A stretch of 54,819 bases of DNA from Pararhodobacter sp. CCB-MM2 (GTDB lineage: Bacteria; Pseudomonadota; Alphaproteobacteria; Rhodobacterales; Rhodobacteraceae). Shown piece by piece: positions 25,117-34,091 of the stretch (position 1 is the stretch's first letter; each line of letters starts with the position of its first letter). The stretch covers positions 1 to 54,819 of the forward strand of contig NZ_LRRR01000029.1 of assembly GCF_001691415.1 (NCBI RefSeq). The letters are read 5' to 3'. A model generated the notes under the pieces. The model was not told where the DNA came from and did not search any database. It worked only from the letters and a program-made list of their open reading frames with translations. A program made the position numbers and the translations under genes.

Positions 25117-25892
25117 TATGGTGACATCCCTGACACGGCCTCAGCGATGACTGTCTCGCCATCAAGCCCGCCGTAGGCCGACAGCTGCAAACTGTCGCGG
25201 GTCCGGGCTGTCATCCCGGTCAACTGCTCGAAGGCGGGATATCTCGATGGCGCCCCTGGGACGCCGAGAAAAGACTCGAACAGCGCCAGCTCCGGCAGCG
25301 CTGCCTCCCTCAGAAGCGCCAGGAAGCGATCCCACGGCCCGCCCGCGGCCAAGGCCTGCCCACGCACTGGATCCGCGAAGACCTCAACCACCAGCTTGAT
25401 CTGCCCTGCTGCCAGTCGCTGGCTGTCATTGCGGGCGCTCGCCCGAAGATGCTCCTTCGAGACATAAGAGGACACGAAGTCGCCAAACACCTGCGCCCAG
25501 GCATTCTCTGGATCGACAAGGGTCCGGGCGATCTGCACATCGAGCATGTCAAGAACGGCCTCGAAATAGGGATCTGTCGCCGGCAGCTCTTCGATGATCC
25601 GCGCCTGTCCGGTCTCCTTGTCTGTCACCGCCATGGCGAGCGATACCCCGCAATTGAACAGCAAGGTCACCTGGCCATTGCTGCGCAATCCCGTCTGGCT
25701 CAACTCCCCCGTCTTTGCTCCGTCTGTATAGACCGCAATGAAGGGACGCCCCTGGTCGCTGCGGAGCTCACCGTCGGCCGTCAGGTCCAACGCCGAGATC
25801 TGGCTGTCGAGGACATTGCCGGCCACGAGCGTGTCTGCCGATCTCAACGCCTGCACCGCTGCAATCCGCAGCGCCATCATCGTCAGCGACAT
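25116..25892 (-). CDS. Phage structural protein of unknown role, head-tail region
   Basis: 258 residues, overlapping gpV by one base and the connector gene by one. The N-terminal 120 residues mix strands and helices (IAVYTDGAKTGELSQTG, GQVTLLFNCGVSLAMAV), and the C-terminal part is helical. The position between the head-tail connector and the tail spike suggests a neck or tail-completion factor. No named family is recognised with confidence. Confidence 0.6.
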   Translation of the reverse strand: MSLTMMALRIAAVQALRSADTLVAGNVLDSQISALDLTADGELRSDQGRPFIAVYTDGAKTGELSQTGLRSNGQVTLLFNCGVSLAMAVTDKETGQARIIEELPATDPYFEAVLDMLDVQIARTLVDPENAWAQVFGDFVSSYVSKEHLRASARNDSQRLAAGQIKLVVEVFADPVRGQALAAGGPWDRFLALLREAALPELALFESFLGVPGAPSRYPAFEQLTGMTARTRDSLQLSAYGGLDGETVIAEAVSGMSP

Positions 25893-26266
25893 CAGTTCGC
25901 ATCCCCCAATTTGCAGATCAGGCGTAGGTGTGAGCGGTCATCGACCGCCACAATTTCGAAGACGGGCAGGGCGGCCCGATCCAGCGCGACGATCTTGTCC
26001 CCCTTGCGCGGGTGCAGATCAGGCCAGGCCAGCCGGTCAATCCGGAGGTGCCCTCCCGAGGCCTCGAGCGCCGGCCGCGCCCGGTCCCCGCGCCCAAAGT
26101 TCGGCGCCTCGGGATCACGCTCGCCGGTGCGTAGCACCGCTTGGAACTCGACCCGAGCGCGCGTGTTATCCACCCGGCCCTCTGCCAGTGGCAAATGCCG
26201 GATGGTCTCTGCAAAGACATCGTCCACCGTGTCGCGCAGCTCGGCCCGAAGCTCGGCGTCCATCAC
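25892..26266 (-). CDS. Head-tail connector, lambda gpFII-like
   Basis: 124 residues. An acidic helical start (ELRDTVDDVFAETIRHLPLAEGR) is followed by beta-rich LRIDRLAWPDLHPRKGDKIVALDRAALPVFEIVAVDDRS, the pattern of the FII/attachment family that closes the head neck and receives the tail. Four-base overlap with the upstream gene. Confidence 0.7.
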   Translation of the reverse strand: MMDAELRAELRDTVDDVFAETIRHLPLAEGRVDNTRARVEFQAVLRTGERDPEAPNFGRGDRARPALEASGGHLRIDRLAWPDLHPRKGDKIVALDRAALPVFEIVAVDDRSHLRLICKLGDAN

Positions 26267-26628
26267 TCGGACAGCGCATCGAGCGTCGCTTGCGCGGTCG
26301 CCAGCACAGCGGTGGCCTCGGCCTTCGCCTCTTCACCCTCGGCGGCGTCCAGGGCAGCCTGCGCCGCATCCACAGCGTCCCGGGCAGCGTCGATCTCGGC
26401 TTCCTGTTCCGCCGTTACCTTGACGGTCGCCTCGGGTTTCCGGGTCCGGCTCTTTCTGGGGGCATCGCAGAACGCCCCGAAGCGCTCATGCACGACATGG
26501 TTGGCATAGGCCTCAGGCAGCTGCACAGGCTCGCCCACGCCGATCTTGCGGTCCGCCTCTTCGCCGAGCACGGCGCCCGGGATGATGATGCTGGTGCGGA
26601 ACGTCACCCATTTGGTCTTTACGGACAT
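26263..26628 (-). CDS. Small phage protein with alanine/glutamate-rich helical tail
   Basis: 121 residues. Residues 1-65 are beta-rich; residues 68-121 are one long alanine-rich helix (AEIDAARDAVDAAQAALDAAEG). The gene lies just after the capsid gene and its hairpin, and overlaps the connector gene. Unknown role, perhaps a neck or head-completion factor analogous in position to lambda gpFI. Confidence 0.55.
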   Translation of the reverse strand: MSVKTKWVTFRTSIIIPGAVLGEEADRKIGVGEPVQLPEAYANHVVHERFGAFCDAPRKSRTRKPEATVKVTAEQEAEIDAARDAVDAAQAALDAAEGEEAKAEATAVLATAQATLDALSE

Positions 26629-26686
26629 GTCATCCTCCTTGTCCTCTGCATGCCGAAACGTTTGTGCTTGGGGATGCAGACGATGA

Positions 26687-26707
26687 CCCGGCGCGCGGGG
26701 CGCCGGG
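26687..26707 (-). terminator. GC hairpin after the capsid gene
   Basis: CCCGGCGC / GCGCCGGG, an 8-bp stem with a 5-base loop, 31 bases past the capsid stop. No uridine run follows, so it is probably an attenuator or an mRNA-end stabiliser keeping capsid mRNA in excess. Confidence 0.5.
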
Positions 26708-26737
26708 CTGGATCGTGTCGGGTCGGTGAATCGCGCG

Positions 26738-27748
26738 TCAGGCCACGGTCAGCTTGCGCAGCGCCGCCGGACGGGTGCAGAGATTGATCACGTTCATCTG
26801 CGCGTCCAGGTGCCGGCCTTTGCCGTTCGCCATCGGGTATTGCCGGGCATAGCGCGGCAGACCAATGGTGTTGACCGTCTCTTCGTAGTCGGCGGGGCCG
26901 AAGCGCGTCAGGAACATGTCGGGCACGCCGAGCGGGAACACGCGGGCCTCGCCATCGGCGATGTAGGCGGTGTCCGAATTCGCCGCCTTGGCCTTGCCCC
27001 CGGTGCGATAGCGCTCCCAGACCACCCCGCCAAACTCGAAGCGATCCGGAATGCCGTCGCGCAGAACGCTGGCACCGGTGGTGTTCAGGAAAGTCTCGCG
27101 CACAGCCTTCTGGCCCCACAGATAGCTGTGGAAATCGCGCCCGCACATCGCGTGCAGCCCGCCATAGCCTTCGTCGAGAGCATCTTCGATGGGAAAGACC
27201 ACACTGTCCTTGATCAGCTTGCCCAGGTTCGCGACGTCGCCGGCACCAATCCCCAGCGCGACCGAGGCCGGGACCGCGATGTTGAACCGGTCATAGAGGT
27301 TGTGCAGGACTTTGCCGGACTTCGAGACGATCAGGCCCTTGATGGCGCCGATCCGGTAGTGCTCCAGCGTGTTGTCCATCGCCCGGGCATGCCGCACCTG
27401 CTTGGAATCGATCCGAGACTGGATGGTTTCGAGATCATCGTTGCTACCGAGTTGGCGCACTCCCTGCACCTCGTCAGCATAGACCGCATCGTTGATTTCG
27501 AAGTGGTCCATCGCAAAGGGAATTTTAGTGCGGGTGGAATCTCCCACCGTGACGCCCGGCGCGCCGCGCGGGGTCGGTTCGATCAGGTTCAGAGCGCCGT
27601 TTTCTTCCTCGATTTCGATGGTGGTGACATTCACACCGTCTTCTTCGAAGATGCCCAGGGCGCCGATCTGGCCGGGCACGAAGGGCTGATCGTTCAGCGC
27701 GGCCGTCAGGGTAATCACGCTGAATTGCGGGTCGTTGAACTGTTCCAT
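26738..27748 (-). CDS. Major capsid protein (lambda gpE-like)
   Basis: 336 residues. FVPGQIGALGIFEEDGVNVTTIEIEEENGALNLI, RTKIPFAMDHFEINDAVYADEVQGVRQLG and the later MCGRDFHSYLWGQKAVRETFLNTTGASVLRDG are typical of the lambda gpE family with an HK97 fold. It is preceded by the decoration protein gene and the protease, as in lambda. The C-terminus includes GLPRYARQYPMANGKGRHLD. Confidence 0.93.
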   Translation of the reverse strand: MEQFNDPQFSVITLTAALNDQPFVPGQIGALGIFEEDGVNVTTIEIEEENGALNLIEPTPRGAPGVTVGDSTRTKIPFAMDHFEINDAVYADEVQGVRQLGSNDDLETIQSRIDSKQVRHARAMDNTLEHYRIGAIKGLIVSKSGKVLHNLYDRFNIAVPASVALGIGAGDVANLGKLIKDSVVFPIEDALDEGYGGLHAMCGRDFHSYLWGQKAVRETFLNTTGASVLRDGIPDRFEFGGVVWERYRTGGKAKAANSDTAYIADGEARVFPLGVPDMFLTRFGPADYEETVNTIGLPRYARQYPMANGKGRHLDAQMNVINLCTRPAALRKLTVA

Positions 27749-27759
27749 GGATTTCCCCC

Positions 27760-28140
27760 TCAGCGCACGCGGATGCCGACAGCATCGAGCTGGGCAATCT
27801 TCGCGTCGGTCTTTGCTTGATCATCCACCGACGCGTGGAACGTCAGCATCGGCAACTTGGCCTCGGCGTCGCAGTCGATCACGACGATTTCCACCTCTTG
27901 ATCGGTGGCGTCGACGCGGTAGGCCAGAATGCAGGTCGCGGTTTCCGCGCCTTCCTTGCCCGCCACTTCGGCATCGGGCGACGCCACAAATTTGGCACTG
28001 GCAGTCACCTTGCCCAGCACGGTGCCGGCGGGCAGTTTGCCTTCGCCGCTGACGAGGGTGCCGATGCTGCGCGACCGACGACCGGGATCCTCGGACAGCA
28101 GGAACGACAGGGCACGGGTCTGCATGGTTGCGTTTTCCAT
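27760..28140 (-). CDS. Head decoration protein (lambda gpD-like)
   Basis: 126 residues. SFLLSEDPGRRSRSIGTLVSGEGKLPAGTVLGKVT and ILAYRVDATDQEVEIVVIDCDAEAKLPMLTFH match gpD trimers that stabilise the expanded capsid. One base separates it from the protease stop. Confidence 0.9.
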   Translation of the reverse strand: MENATMQTRALSFLLSEDPGRRSRSIGTLVSGEGKLPAGTVLGKVTASAKFVASPDAEVAGKEGAETATCILAYRVDATDQEVEIVVIDCDAEAKLPMLTFHASVDDQAKTDAKIAQLDAVGIRVR

Positions 28141-28557
28141 TTACGCCTCCTGCTTGTTACGGCGCGCATAGATCTCGCGCATGTTGATGGACTGGGTCTT
28201 GCTGCCGCCAGCCCCGCGCCCTTCGATCGTCACGGGCTGGGCGAGGTCCGAGGCGGCCGTGCGGCGGGCCTGATAGGCCTTCGGGTCCGCAGGCGCGTCG
28301 ACCGGCGCCTGAGGGGCATCATCCACCCCATGCGGAGCATCACCTGCCGCGGCGGTCAGCACTGCAATCGCGGCCTCCGTCGGCATGTCGGTGTCGAAGG
28401 CCAGGTGCTCAGCCAGCGATTGACGGCCCGAGGCCGCTTCACAGCTGGTGATGGCCTTGATGCGTGCTTTGACGTCAGCCGCGCTGAACGTCGCCGGCGC
28501 CTGCTGCTGAGGCGGCTCGGTGCGGGAGCTGCCGGCTCCTTCGGTCTTCGTTGCCAT
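28141..28557 (-). CDS. Nested in-frame scaffold protein (lambda Nu3-like)
   Basis: An internal ATG in the protease frame (MATKTEGAGSS...) is preceded by AAAGGAG at 9 bases, one of the best ribosome sites in the operon. It would yield a 138-residue protein equal to the C-terminal scaffold domain, as lambda Nu3 equals the end of gpC. Confidence 0.7.
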   Translation of the reverse strand: MATKTEGAGSSRTEPPQQQAPATFSAADVKARIKAITSCEAASGRQSLAEHLAFDTDMPTEAAIAVLTAAAGDAPHGVDDAPQAPVDAPADPKAYQARRTAASDLAQPVTIEGRGAGGSKTQSINMREIYARRNKQEA

Positions 28558-29232
28558 GGTCGGCGTCTCCTTTACATGGGCAGGTTGCGCTTGGTTGGGC
28601 GGATGGCGAGCGGCCTCGGCCTTGAAGGACCAGTCCTTCCGGGTCGCCATGGCCACCAGCTTCTGGGGAGCGTTGTCGTAAAGCCGGTAATCGAAGGCCG
28701 CGACGGCCTTCGACTTGGCGGTCTCGACCTCCGTGGCAAATCCGCGCTCGACCGCTTCCGCAGGCGTCAGCCACAGCGTCGCTTTCATCTCTTCGCGAAT
28801 GTCGGAGGGGTCTTCGCCCGTCCGCTCGGCGTAGATGTCAGCCATCACGTCGGCGAGCTTGTTCAGGACCTCGAGGCTTTTCTCGTGATCCGCCGCATTG
28901 CCCCAGGTCATGCCCGCGGGGTCGTGGATCATCATCAGCGAGCCCGCGCGCATCGAGATCGAATCGCCGGCCATCGCGATGAGCGACGCCGCGGACGCCG
29001 CCATGGCATCGACCACCACCGCCACCGTGCCACGATGCGCCCGCAGCGCATTGAAGATGGCAATCCCGTCGTCTGTGTAGCCACCACCGGAATTGATCCG
29101 CACCGTGATGTCGGCATCGCGGCCCAGTTCAGCCAGAGCGCTGACCACCTGGCTCGCGGTGAAGCCTTCACCCCACCAGTCATCACCGACGAACCCGTAC
29201 AAAACGAGCTCGCCATCCACCAGGATGGACAT
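28141..29232 (-). CDS. ClpP/S49-type capsid maturation protease with scaffold extension (lambda gpC-like)
   Basis: 363 residues. Residues 1-200 form a ClpP-like serine protease: ITVRINSGGGYTDDG, MAASAASLIAMAGD with the nucleophilic serine, and SLMMIHDPAG with the histidine. Residues 220-363 are proline/alanine-rich and helical, a scaffold domain. As in lambda C/Nu3, the scaffold part can be made alone from an internal start (28557). Cleaves scaffold and other head proteins during assembly. Confidence 0.9.
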   Translation of the reverse strand: MSILVDGELVLYGFVGDDWWGEGFTASQVVSALAELGRDADITVRINSGGGYTDDGIAIFNALRAHRGTVAVVVDAMAASAASLIAMAGDSISMRAGSLMMIHDPAGMTWGNAADHEKSLEVLNKLADVMADIYAERTGEDPSDIREEMKATLWLTPAEAVERGFATEVETAKSKAVAAFDYRLYDNAPQKLVAMATRKDWSFKAEAARHPPNQAQPAHVKETPTMATKTEGAGSSRTEPPQQQAPATFSAADVKARIKAITSCEAASGRQSLAEHLAFDTDMPTEAAIAVLTAAAGDAPHGVDDAPQAPVDAPADPKAYQARRTAASDLAQPVTIEGRGAGGSKTQSINMREIYARRNKQEA

Positions 29233-29319
29233 GTCTCTCTCCTTGATTGAGGGGGAAGCCGCGAGGAAGCCAGGGCTTCGCGCGCGCTCAGAGCCGCCGG
29301 CGCAGGGCGCCGACAGGGG

Positions 29320-29589
29320 TCAACAGAAGCGGAAGCGCTTCGCGTATCGGCTGCGACCACCCCGGCCCGATGCCCGCGCGCACAGGCCTTCGTATTGGGC
29401 AATCAACTGCGCGAGGCGCCGATCATGGGCGCTTTGGAACGTCACTTCCTCGCCGTCGAAACGCACGGTCTGCCGAAGGCTCCCGGTCGCAAGCTTGAGC
29501 TGCATCTTCTTCAACGCCGCCAGCACGTCGCAGGGCTTGTTGATGTCGATGAGATCCGTGCCGATCTTGACGCTGGAGGACACCGTCAT
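29320..29589 (-). CDS. Head-tail joining protein (lambda gpW-like)
   Basis: 89 residues. IDINKPCDVLAALKKMQLKLATGSLRQTVRFDGEEVTFQSAHDRRLAQLIAQYEGL in character is the lambda gpW pattern (not P2 gpW). ATGA overlap with the portal gene. It plugs the portal after packaging. The C-terminus is very basic. Confidence 0.88.
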   Translation of the reverse strand: MTVSSSVKIGTDLIDINKPCDVLAALKKMQLKLATGSLRQTVRFDGEEVTFQSAHDRRLAQLIAQYEGLCARASGRGGRSRYAKRFRFC

Positions 29590-31172
29590 TCATCGCCCTC
29601 CTTCGGCTCGACCCGTCGCTCATCGCGCGGGGCATAAGGCGAGCGCATGCCAGCCCCGACGTAGCGCTCGTGTTCACGCTGCCGCTGCTCGAACAGCGCA
29701 TCGGGATCAACCCCGAGATCGCCCGTCTCAATCGCGATCGAGCTGGTTCCGTTCGACAACCGCTCGCTCGACGCGCGGGCCGACTTGTGATCATCCGCCG
29801 TCGGCTTCGCTGGCCCCTGCCAATCACAAATGCTGACCCGGGCTCGATTGGCCCGGAAAGCCGCGTAGCCGCCCTTGAACGGGATCCGGCCTTCACCGAC
29901 CTCCTCATCGAGCCAATTTGCGTAGACCATCTGGCACATCGGCGCCGCAATGCGCTCACGCCGCCGCATCACCACCGCCCAGATCGAGGCGTTCTCCATC
30001 CGGACACTCGAGTAGGTCGCGGCCGTATGATCCATGGTCAGACCGCCATAGGTGATCCCGATGGTCCGGGCCATGTCCCGCGCCAGCGCATTGGAGAACG
30101 GCAGGAAGTCGCGGCCCGGCACTTTCGCCGTCTCAAAGCCCAGCTTCTCCCCCGGCCCCAGATGCGAGACCCGGGGATCAGCGCCGACAGAGATCCGGCT
30201 TTCCGCCGCCCGGTCCAGCTGCGAGCCGAGATAGCCCAGGTATTCCTGCGCATAGCTCGTACCGCCCTCGCTTTCCTTCAATACCTCCAAAGCCTCATAG
30301 GCATCCTGGCTCGGTGCCTCGCTGGTCAGCGTGATCGCGAAGATCGTCTGCAGGATCGCCATCTGCAGGGTGGCGTCATCCAGCATCTCTGCCTGCAGGT
30401 GCTTTCGGAACGCCGGCGTGAGCTGCGAGATCCCCCGCACGTCTTCCGAATCCATCGCGTCGAAGATGTGCATCACCAGCGGTCGTCCATCCTGATCGAA
30501 CGCGGCGAAGTCCCGCGTCTGCTTCAGGCCACTGGTCGAGGTCTGGAACCTATAGGCAATGGCCCGGCCATTCTCGTCATGGCGCACACCCTGATACAGA
30601 CCCTCATGATCGAGCGTCTCCTGAACCAGCCTCGTCGGCGGGTAGAGCCGCAACTTCGTGCCGGTGGTCAGCCCGTAGCGCGCGCGACGATCGTCGCCGA
30701 AGAAGTCGAACACGCCGGTCACTTCCCCATAGGCGATGTGCCAGCGCAGGGCGATGTCCACCATCTGCGGGCCGGTCAATTTGCCCCGCATGTCGCATTC
30801 CGAGGCCTTCGTCCAATAAGCCCGCCAGCGCTTCTTGATCAGCCGGATTAGGTCCGCTTTCTCAACATCGCTATAGCCCAGGCGTTCCAGGTCCGGATCG
30901 GGGGTGCAGGTCAAGCCCACCCCGACCGTATCGGCAAGCACCTGGTCCGTCGCGCCCTTCAGTCGGCCGCTGTTCTGGATCAGGTCCATGGCCAGCCCCG
31001 CCGCTCGCTGCCAGGACCGGCGCACGTCGTCGCGGTGGCTGGTCAGCGGTGCTACCCGCGACGCAATCACCCCGCTGGCCGTATCGCGCAGGTAGCGCGC
31101 GGTCAGGCGAGGCGCCCGCGCCGCAGCAACCAACGGGGTGCCATCCGGCTTGATCAGCGCAGGGGTGCTCAT
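29586..31172 (-). CDS. Portal protein (lambda gpB-like)
   Basis: 528 residues; start at MSTPALIKPDGTP because its ATG overlaps the terminase stop by 4 bases and GGAGAGACAGG precedes it. RYLRDTASGVIASRVAPLTSHRDDVRRSWQRA, SRGKLTGPQMVDIALRWHIAYGEV-like and TIGITYGGLTMDHTAATYSSVRMENASIW match the lambda-type portal. Forms the dodecameric DNA gate at one capsid vertex. Confidence 0.93.
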   Translation of the reverse strand: MSTPALIKPDGTPLVAAARAPRLTARYLRDTASGVIASRVAPLTSHRDDVRRSWQRAAGLAMDLIQNSGRLKGATDQVLADTVGVGLTCTPDPDLERLGYSDVEKADLIRLIKKRWRAYWTKASECDMRGKLTGPQMVDIALRWHIAYGEVTGVFDFFGDDRRARYGLTTGTKLRLYPPTRLVQETLDHEGLYQGVRHDENGRAIAYRFQTSTSGLKQTRDFAAFDQDGRPLVMHIFDAMDSEDVRGISQLTPAFRKHLQAEMLDDATLQMAILQTIFAITLTSEAPSQDAYEALEVLKESEGGTSYAQEYLGYLGSQLDRAAESRISVGADPRVSHLGPGEKLGFETAKVPGRDFLPFSNALARDMARTIGITYGGLTMDHTAATYSSVRMENASIWAVVMRRRERIAAPMCQMVYANWLDEEVGEGRIPFKGGYAAFRANRARVSICDWQGPAKPTADDHKSARASSERLSNGTSSIAIETGDLGVDPDALFEQRQREHERYVGAGMRSPYAPRDERRVEPKEGDE

Positions 31173-33154
31173 CGCGTCCTGTCTCTCCATCTGGACCGCG
31201 CCTTGGTCTTGGCGCTCTCTGGTTGCGTTTCCGCCCTGTCCGAAGTCCCGGGCTGGCCTGATGCGGGTGACGCCGGCGCAGGCGCCAGCAGCAGGAGATC
31301 TTCGAAGTCCCCCTGCACTTCCTCGGGAGGGCACTCACGCTCCCCCATGAACCGGTCCCAATCGCTATCCGTCAGATCGCGCTGAGGACCGGCGAGCCGG
31401 ATCCATGCCGCCTCGGCCTGCAGATGCGTGTCCAACCCCTCGTTCGCCTGGTTCGGATCTTTGACCCACAGGTATCGGGTGAAGCCGGACTTGGCGCGGT
31501 GCGGCTTGCGGCTCTCCGCCGTCAGCTGGCGGAAATACTCGTCTTCCAGCCCCTTCGGCAGCGCGATATGCCCACGCTCCTCCGGATCGAGTTTGCGCAG
31601 GTTGCGATAGAGACCCATCTTCAGGACCGAGGCGGCAAAGTTGAAGAACCGCTTGGAATAGCGAATCACCTTGCCGCGCCGATTGCGCTCTCGCTTCACC
31701 TGGGCAAGCAGTGGCGCGCCGTCAGGCTCGACCCCTCGCACCATGATCACTTGGCTCGACGGGTGCTTGCGCGCCCATTCCCAGACATCCTCGGTGTAGG
31801 CGTTCCCATCGATCGCCGTCATGTCGATCGAGATCTTGCGCCCATAGGCGTTGCGAAACCCCTGCTGCAGCAGGCCGTTCAGCTTCGACTGGCACCCCTC
31901 ATCCGAGATATGGCCGTTGAAGACCCCGTATTCGATCACGGCGCGGCGCCGGTTGCGACCCCAGGCCACGACCTGCCACTCAACACGGTCCCCCTGACAA
32001 TCCACGCCGCAAGTGAGCAGCGGGAAGCCGGCGGGTATCGTGCCTCGGACATACTCGGATTCCGACGCCCGATCCCGGATCTCCTCCCAGCCCGGCGCTT
32101 CACCCAAGACACGGTAGGCCTTGCCGACCGTATCGTTCATGAACGACTGCTCGCGCGGCGGATCGCCCTTCGCCGCCAGCCACGCCCGTGCAATCCGCTC
32201 AAAGGACTGCAGCAACGAGTAGGCCGACCACAGGTGGAACGAGCGATGCACCCGTTTCATCTTCGGATTGGCAGCCCGCCATTCCGCCTTGCGCAGCATC
32301 TTCGGCCGGTGATGCTCCTCGATGACGCAGCCACAGCTTTGGCAGCTGAAGTGCGCTTTCTCCGGATGCTCGTCATCGAGGCTGGCCAGCATGTTCTCCC
32401 ACTCGAGCACCTGCATGTAGCCACAATCATCGTCCGGGCAGGGGACATACAGGCTCTCTTGGCTGCCCGCCTCGAAGTTCTTGGTGATCCGACACCCGGG
32501 GATCACCATCGGCGTCGAGATCTTGAAGATCTTCGCGAACTCGTAGCCCTGAGACCGGCTGTCCGCCTGCGTCTCGGGATCCCCCGCGCTGTTCATCTCC
32601 CACTTGGCAAGGTCATCCTGGACCTGTCGCGACATCGACACCTGCGACAGAGACGCCGGCGAGTTGGCCCCGGAGATCTGGATCGCCCCGCGTCCGTCGC
32701 GGCGCTCCTTGTAGAACACCGAATCCTGCCCGTCGCGAGCCTTCATCGGGAAGATCCTGGACAGCGCCGAAGTGCCTTTCAGCATCGGCGAAAGCTTCAT
32801 CTTCGACCACCGGCGGGCGTTCTCGTCCGTCGGGTGGACATAGAGGAAATCACCGGGATCCATGTCCATGGACCCGCCGGTGAAGATGTTCGCCAGCACA
32901 GTCCCGCCCAGCTGCGCCGACTTTGCCAACGACACGACTCGGCAAGGGTCATCTGGCGACAAAGCGCGCAGGATCTCGTCAAAGTAGCTGAAGCGCTCCC
33001 GGTTGTAGGGCCCCGGCATCGGGCTTTCTCGGGACGAGAACACGATGTTCTCCTCAGCCCACGCGAGGTAATCCACATTTGGCGGCGGCTCTAGAACCTC
33101 GCCAAGGACTTCGTGCATCATCCACGCGGCATTCGTGACATCGACATCCAGCAT
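31169..33154 (-). CDS. Terminase large subunit (lambda GpA family)
   Basis: 661 residues. YNRERFSYFDEILRALSPDDPCRVVSLAKSAQLGGT carries the atypical GpA ATP-binding loop. CPDDDCG and CQSCGC form a probable zinc site at about residues 240-275. PLLTCGVDCQGDRVEWQVVAWG begins the nuclease domain with its metal-binding aspartate, and DGNAYTEDVWEW follows. The motor and nuclease that cut and package DNA. Lambda-type means cos-like or related packaging. Confidence 0.94.
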   Translation of the reverse strand: MLDVDVTNAAWMMHEVLGEVLEPPPNVDYLAWAEENIVFSSRESPMPGPYNRERFSYFDEILRALSPDDPCRVVSLAKSAQLGGTVLANIFTGGSMDMDPGDFLYVHPTDENARRWSKMKLSPMLKGTSALSRIFPMKARDGQDSVFYKERRDGRGAIQISGANSPASLSQVSMSRQVQDDLAKWEMNSAGDPETQADSRSQGYEFAKIFKISTPMVIPGCRITKNFEAGSQESLYVPCPDDDCGYMQVLEWENMLASLDDEHPEKAHFSCQSCGCVIEEHHRPKMLRKAEWRAANPKMKRVHRSFHLWSAYSLLQSFERIARAWLAAKGDPPREQSFMNDTVGKAYRVLGEAPGWEEIRDRASESEYVRGTIPAGFPLLTCGVDCQGDRVEWQVVAWGRNRRRAVIEYGVFNGHISDEGCQSKLNGLLQQGFRNAYGRKISIDMTAIDGNAYTEDVWEWARKHPSSQVIMVRGVEPDGAPLLAQVKRERNRRGKVIRYSKRFFNFAASVLKMGLYRNLRKLDPEERGHIALPKGLEDEYFRQLTAESRKPHRAKSGFTRYLWVKDPNQANEGLDTHLQAEAAWIRLAGPQRDLTDSDWDRFMGERECPPEEVQGDFEDLLLLAPAPASPASGQPGTSDRAETQPESAKTKARSRWRDRTR

Positions 33155-33169
33155 CCGTTTCCCGCCGCC

Positions 33170-33862
33170 TCATTCTTCCAGGTCAACCTCGGCTTTTGCC
33201 GCTGGATCGGTATGGGTGGCTCTCGCCCGTTCCTTGCTGGCAGCACTCGCCCGGACCTTCTTGAAATCCGATCGCAGAAGGTGAAGCACATCGCGTTGGG
33301 GCACGCCGAACCGAGCAGCAACCGAGGCTGCCAGATCCGGCAGCGCCCCTTCGAAGATCTGCAACATCATTCCCGCGATCCGCGCCATTTGTTCACGCGC
33401 ATCGCCGGCGTCCATCAGCGTGCCTCGACGCAGCGCCTCATCGGCTGCCTGGATCCGATTGCGGCGCAGCTGCTCTTCGAGCTTTGCCCGCTTCAGCTTG
33501 TCCTCGATCGTATCGAGCTCCGGCAACGCTTGAGGCTGAGGCATCGCTTCTACGCGGGGAAGCGCGCTGCGAGCGGCCGGCAAGGACAGGTTACCCGCGA
33601 TCTCGGTCGGCGTTCTCGGCTTTCCCGCAGCGTAGATAGCCGTCCGGGTCCCGATCCCGTTGCCCAACGACTGCCCGACATCACGGTTGCGCCGCACCTG
33701 CTCGACCGCGATGTGGTAGACGACCCTTCCTGTCTTGCCCGGCTTCGTGAACGCGTCATCGCGAAGGATGTCCTTCGCCTTCCACTGGCTGACAGCAGCT
33801 CGGCTGACGCCCATGTCACGTGCGAACTCTGCCTGAGATAGCTCTCGGCGCTCTGCCTCCAT
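33170..33862 (-). CDS. Terminase small subunit (Nu1-like)
   Basis: 230 residues. The N-terminal winged HTH (LSQAEFARDMGVSRAAVSQWKAKDILRDDAF) recognises packaging DNA. The central helices (LPELDTIEDKLKRAKLEEQLRRNRIQ) mediate oligomerisation and binding to the large subunit. Located 15 bases before it. Longer than lambda Nu1 (181), but the layout is the same. Confidence 0.85.
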   Translation of the reverse strand: MEAERRELSQAEFARDMGVSRAAVSQWKAKDILRDDAFTKPGKTGRVVYHIAVEQVRRNRDVGQSLGNGIGTRTAIYAAGKPRTPTEIAGNLSLPAARSALPRVEAMPQPQALPELDTIEDKLKRAKLEEQLRRNRIQAADEALRRGTLMDAGDAREQMARIAGMMLQIFEGALPDLAASVAARFGVPQRDVLHLLRSDFKKVRASAASKERARATHTDPAAKAEVDLEE

Positions 33863-33899
33863 GCGTTGTCATCCTGTCCGGGGTCAGGTCTGACCGGCT

Positions 33900-33939
33900 G
33901 TTAAGCGCCTGTCGTTAAGCTGTTTCCCCATGTGTTAAG
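33900..33939 (-). promoter_or_regulatory. Three GTTAAG repeats upstream of terminase, candidate packaging-site element
   Basis: GTTAAG occurs at 33900-33905, 33914-33919 and 33934-33939 in the 229-base gap upstream of the small terminase gene, where lambda keeps cosB R-sites. Suggestive position and spacing only. Confidence 0.35.
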
Positions 33940-34091
33940 GCTTTGAACAACCCGTCTGACTGCCGATCCTTCGGGGGGTTCCACCACCGCGCGGCCCAAG
34001 ACAGGCCTACGGTCCCTTTTTCTGCGGCGCGGCAAATCGGGCGATTTCGCGGTCAAGCCAGTACTAATAGCGGCGCGGCGCAGGCCGGGGG

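Noticed and set aside
27817..29250. Plus-strand ORF of 477 codons
   Set aside because: Antisense of decoration and protease genes; GC-rich shadow with biased composition.
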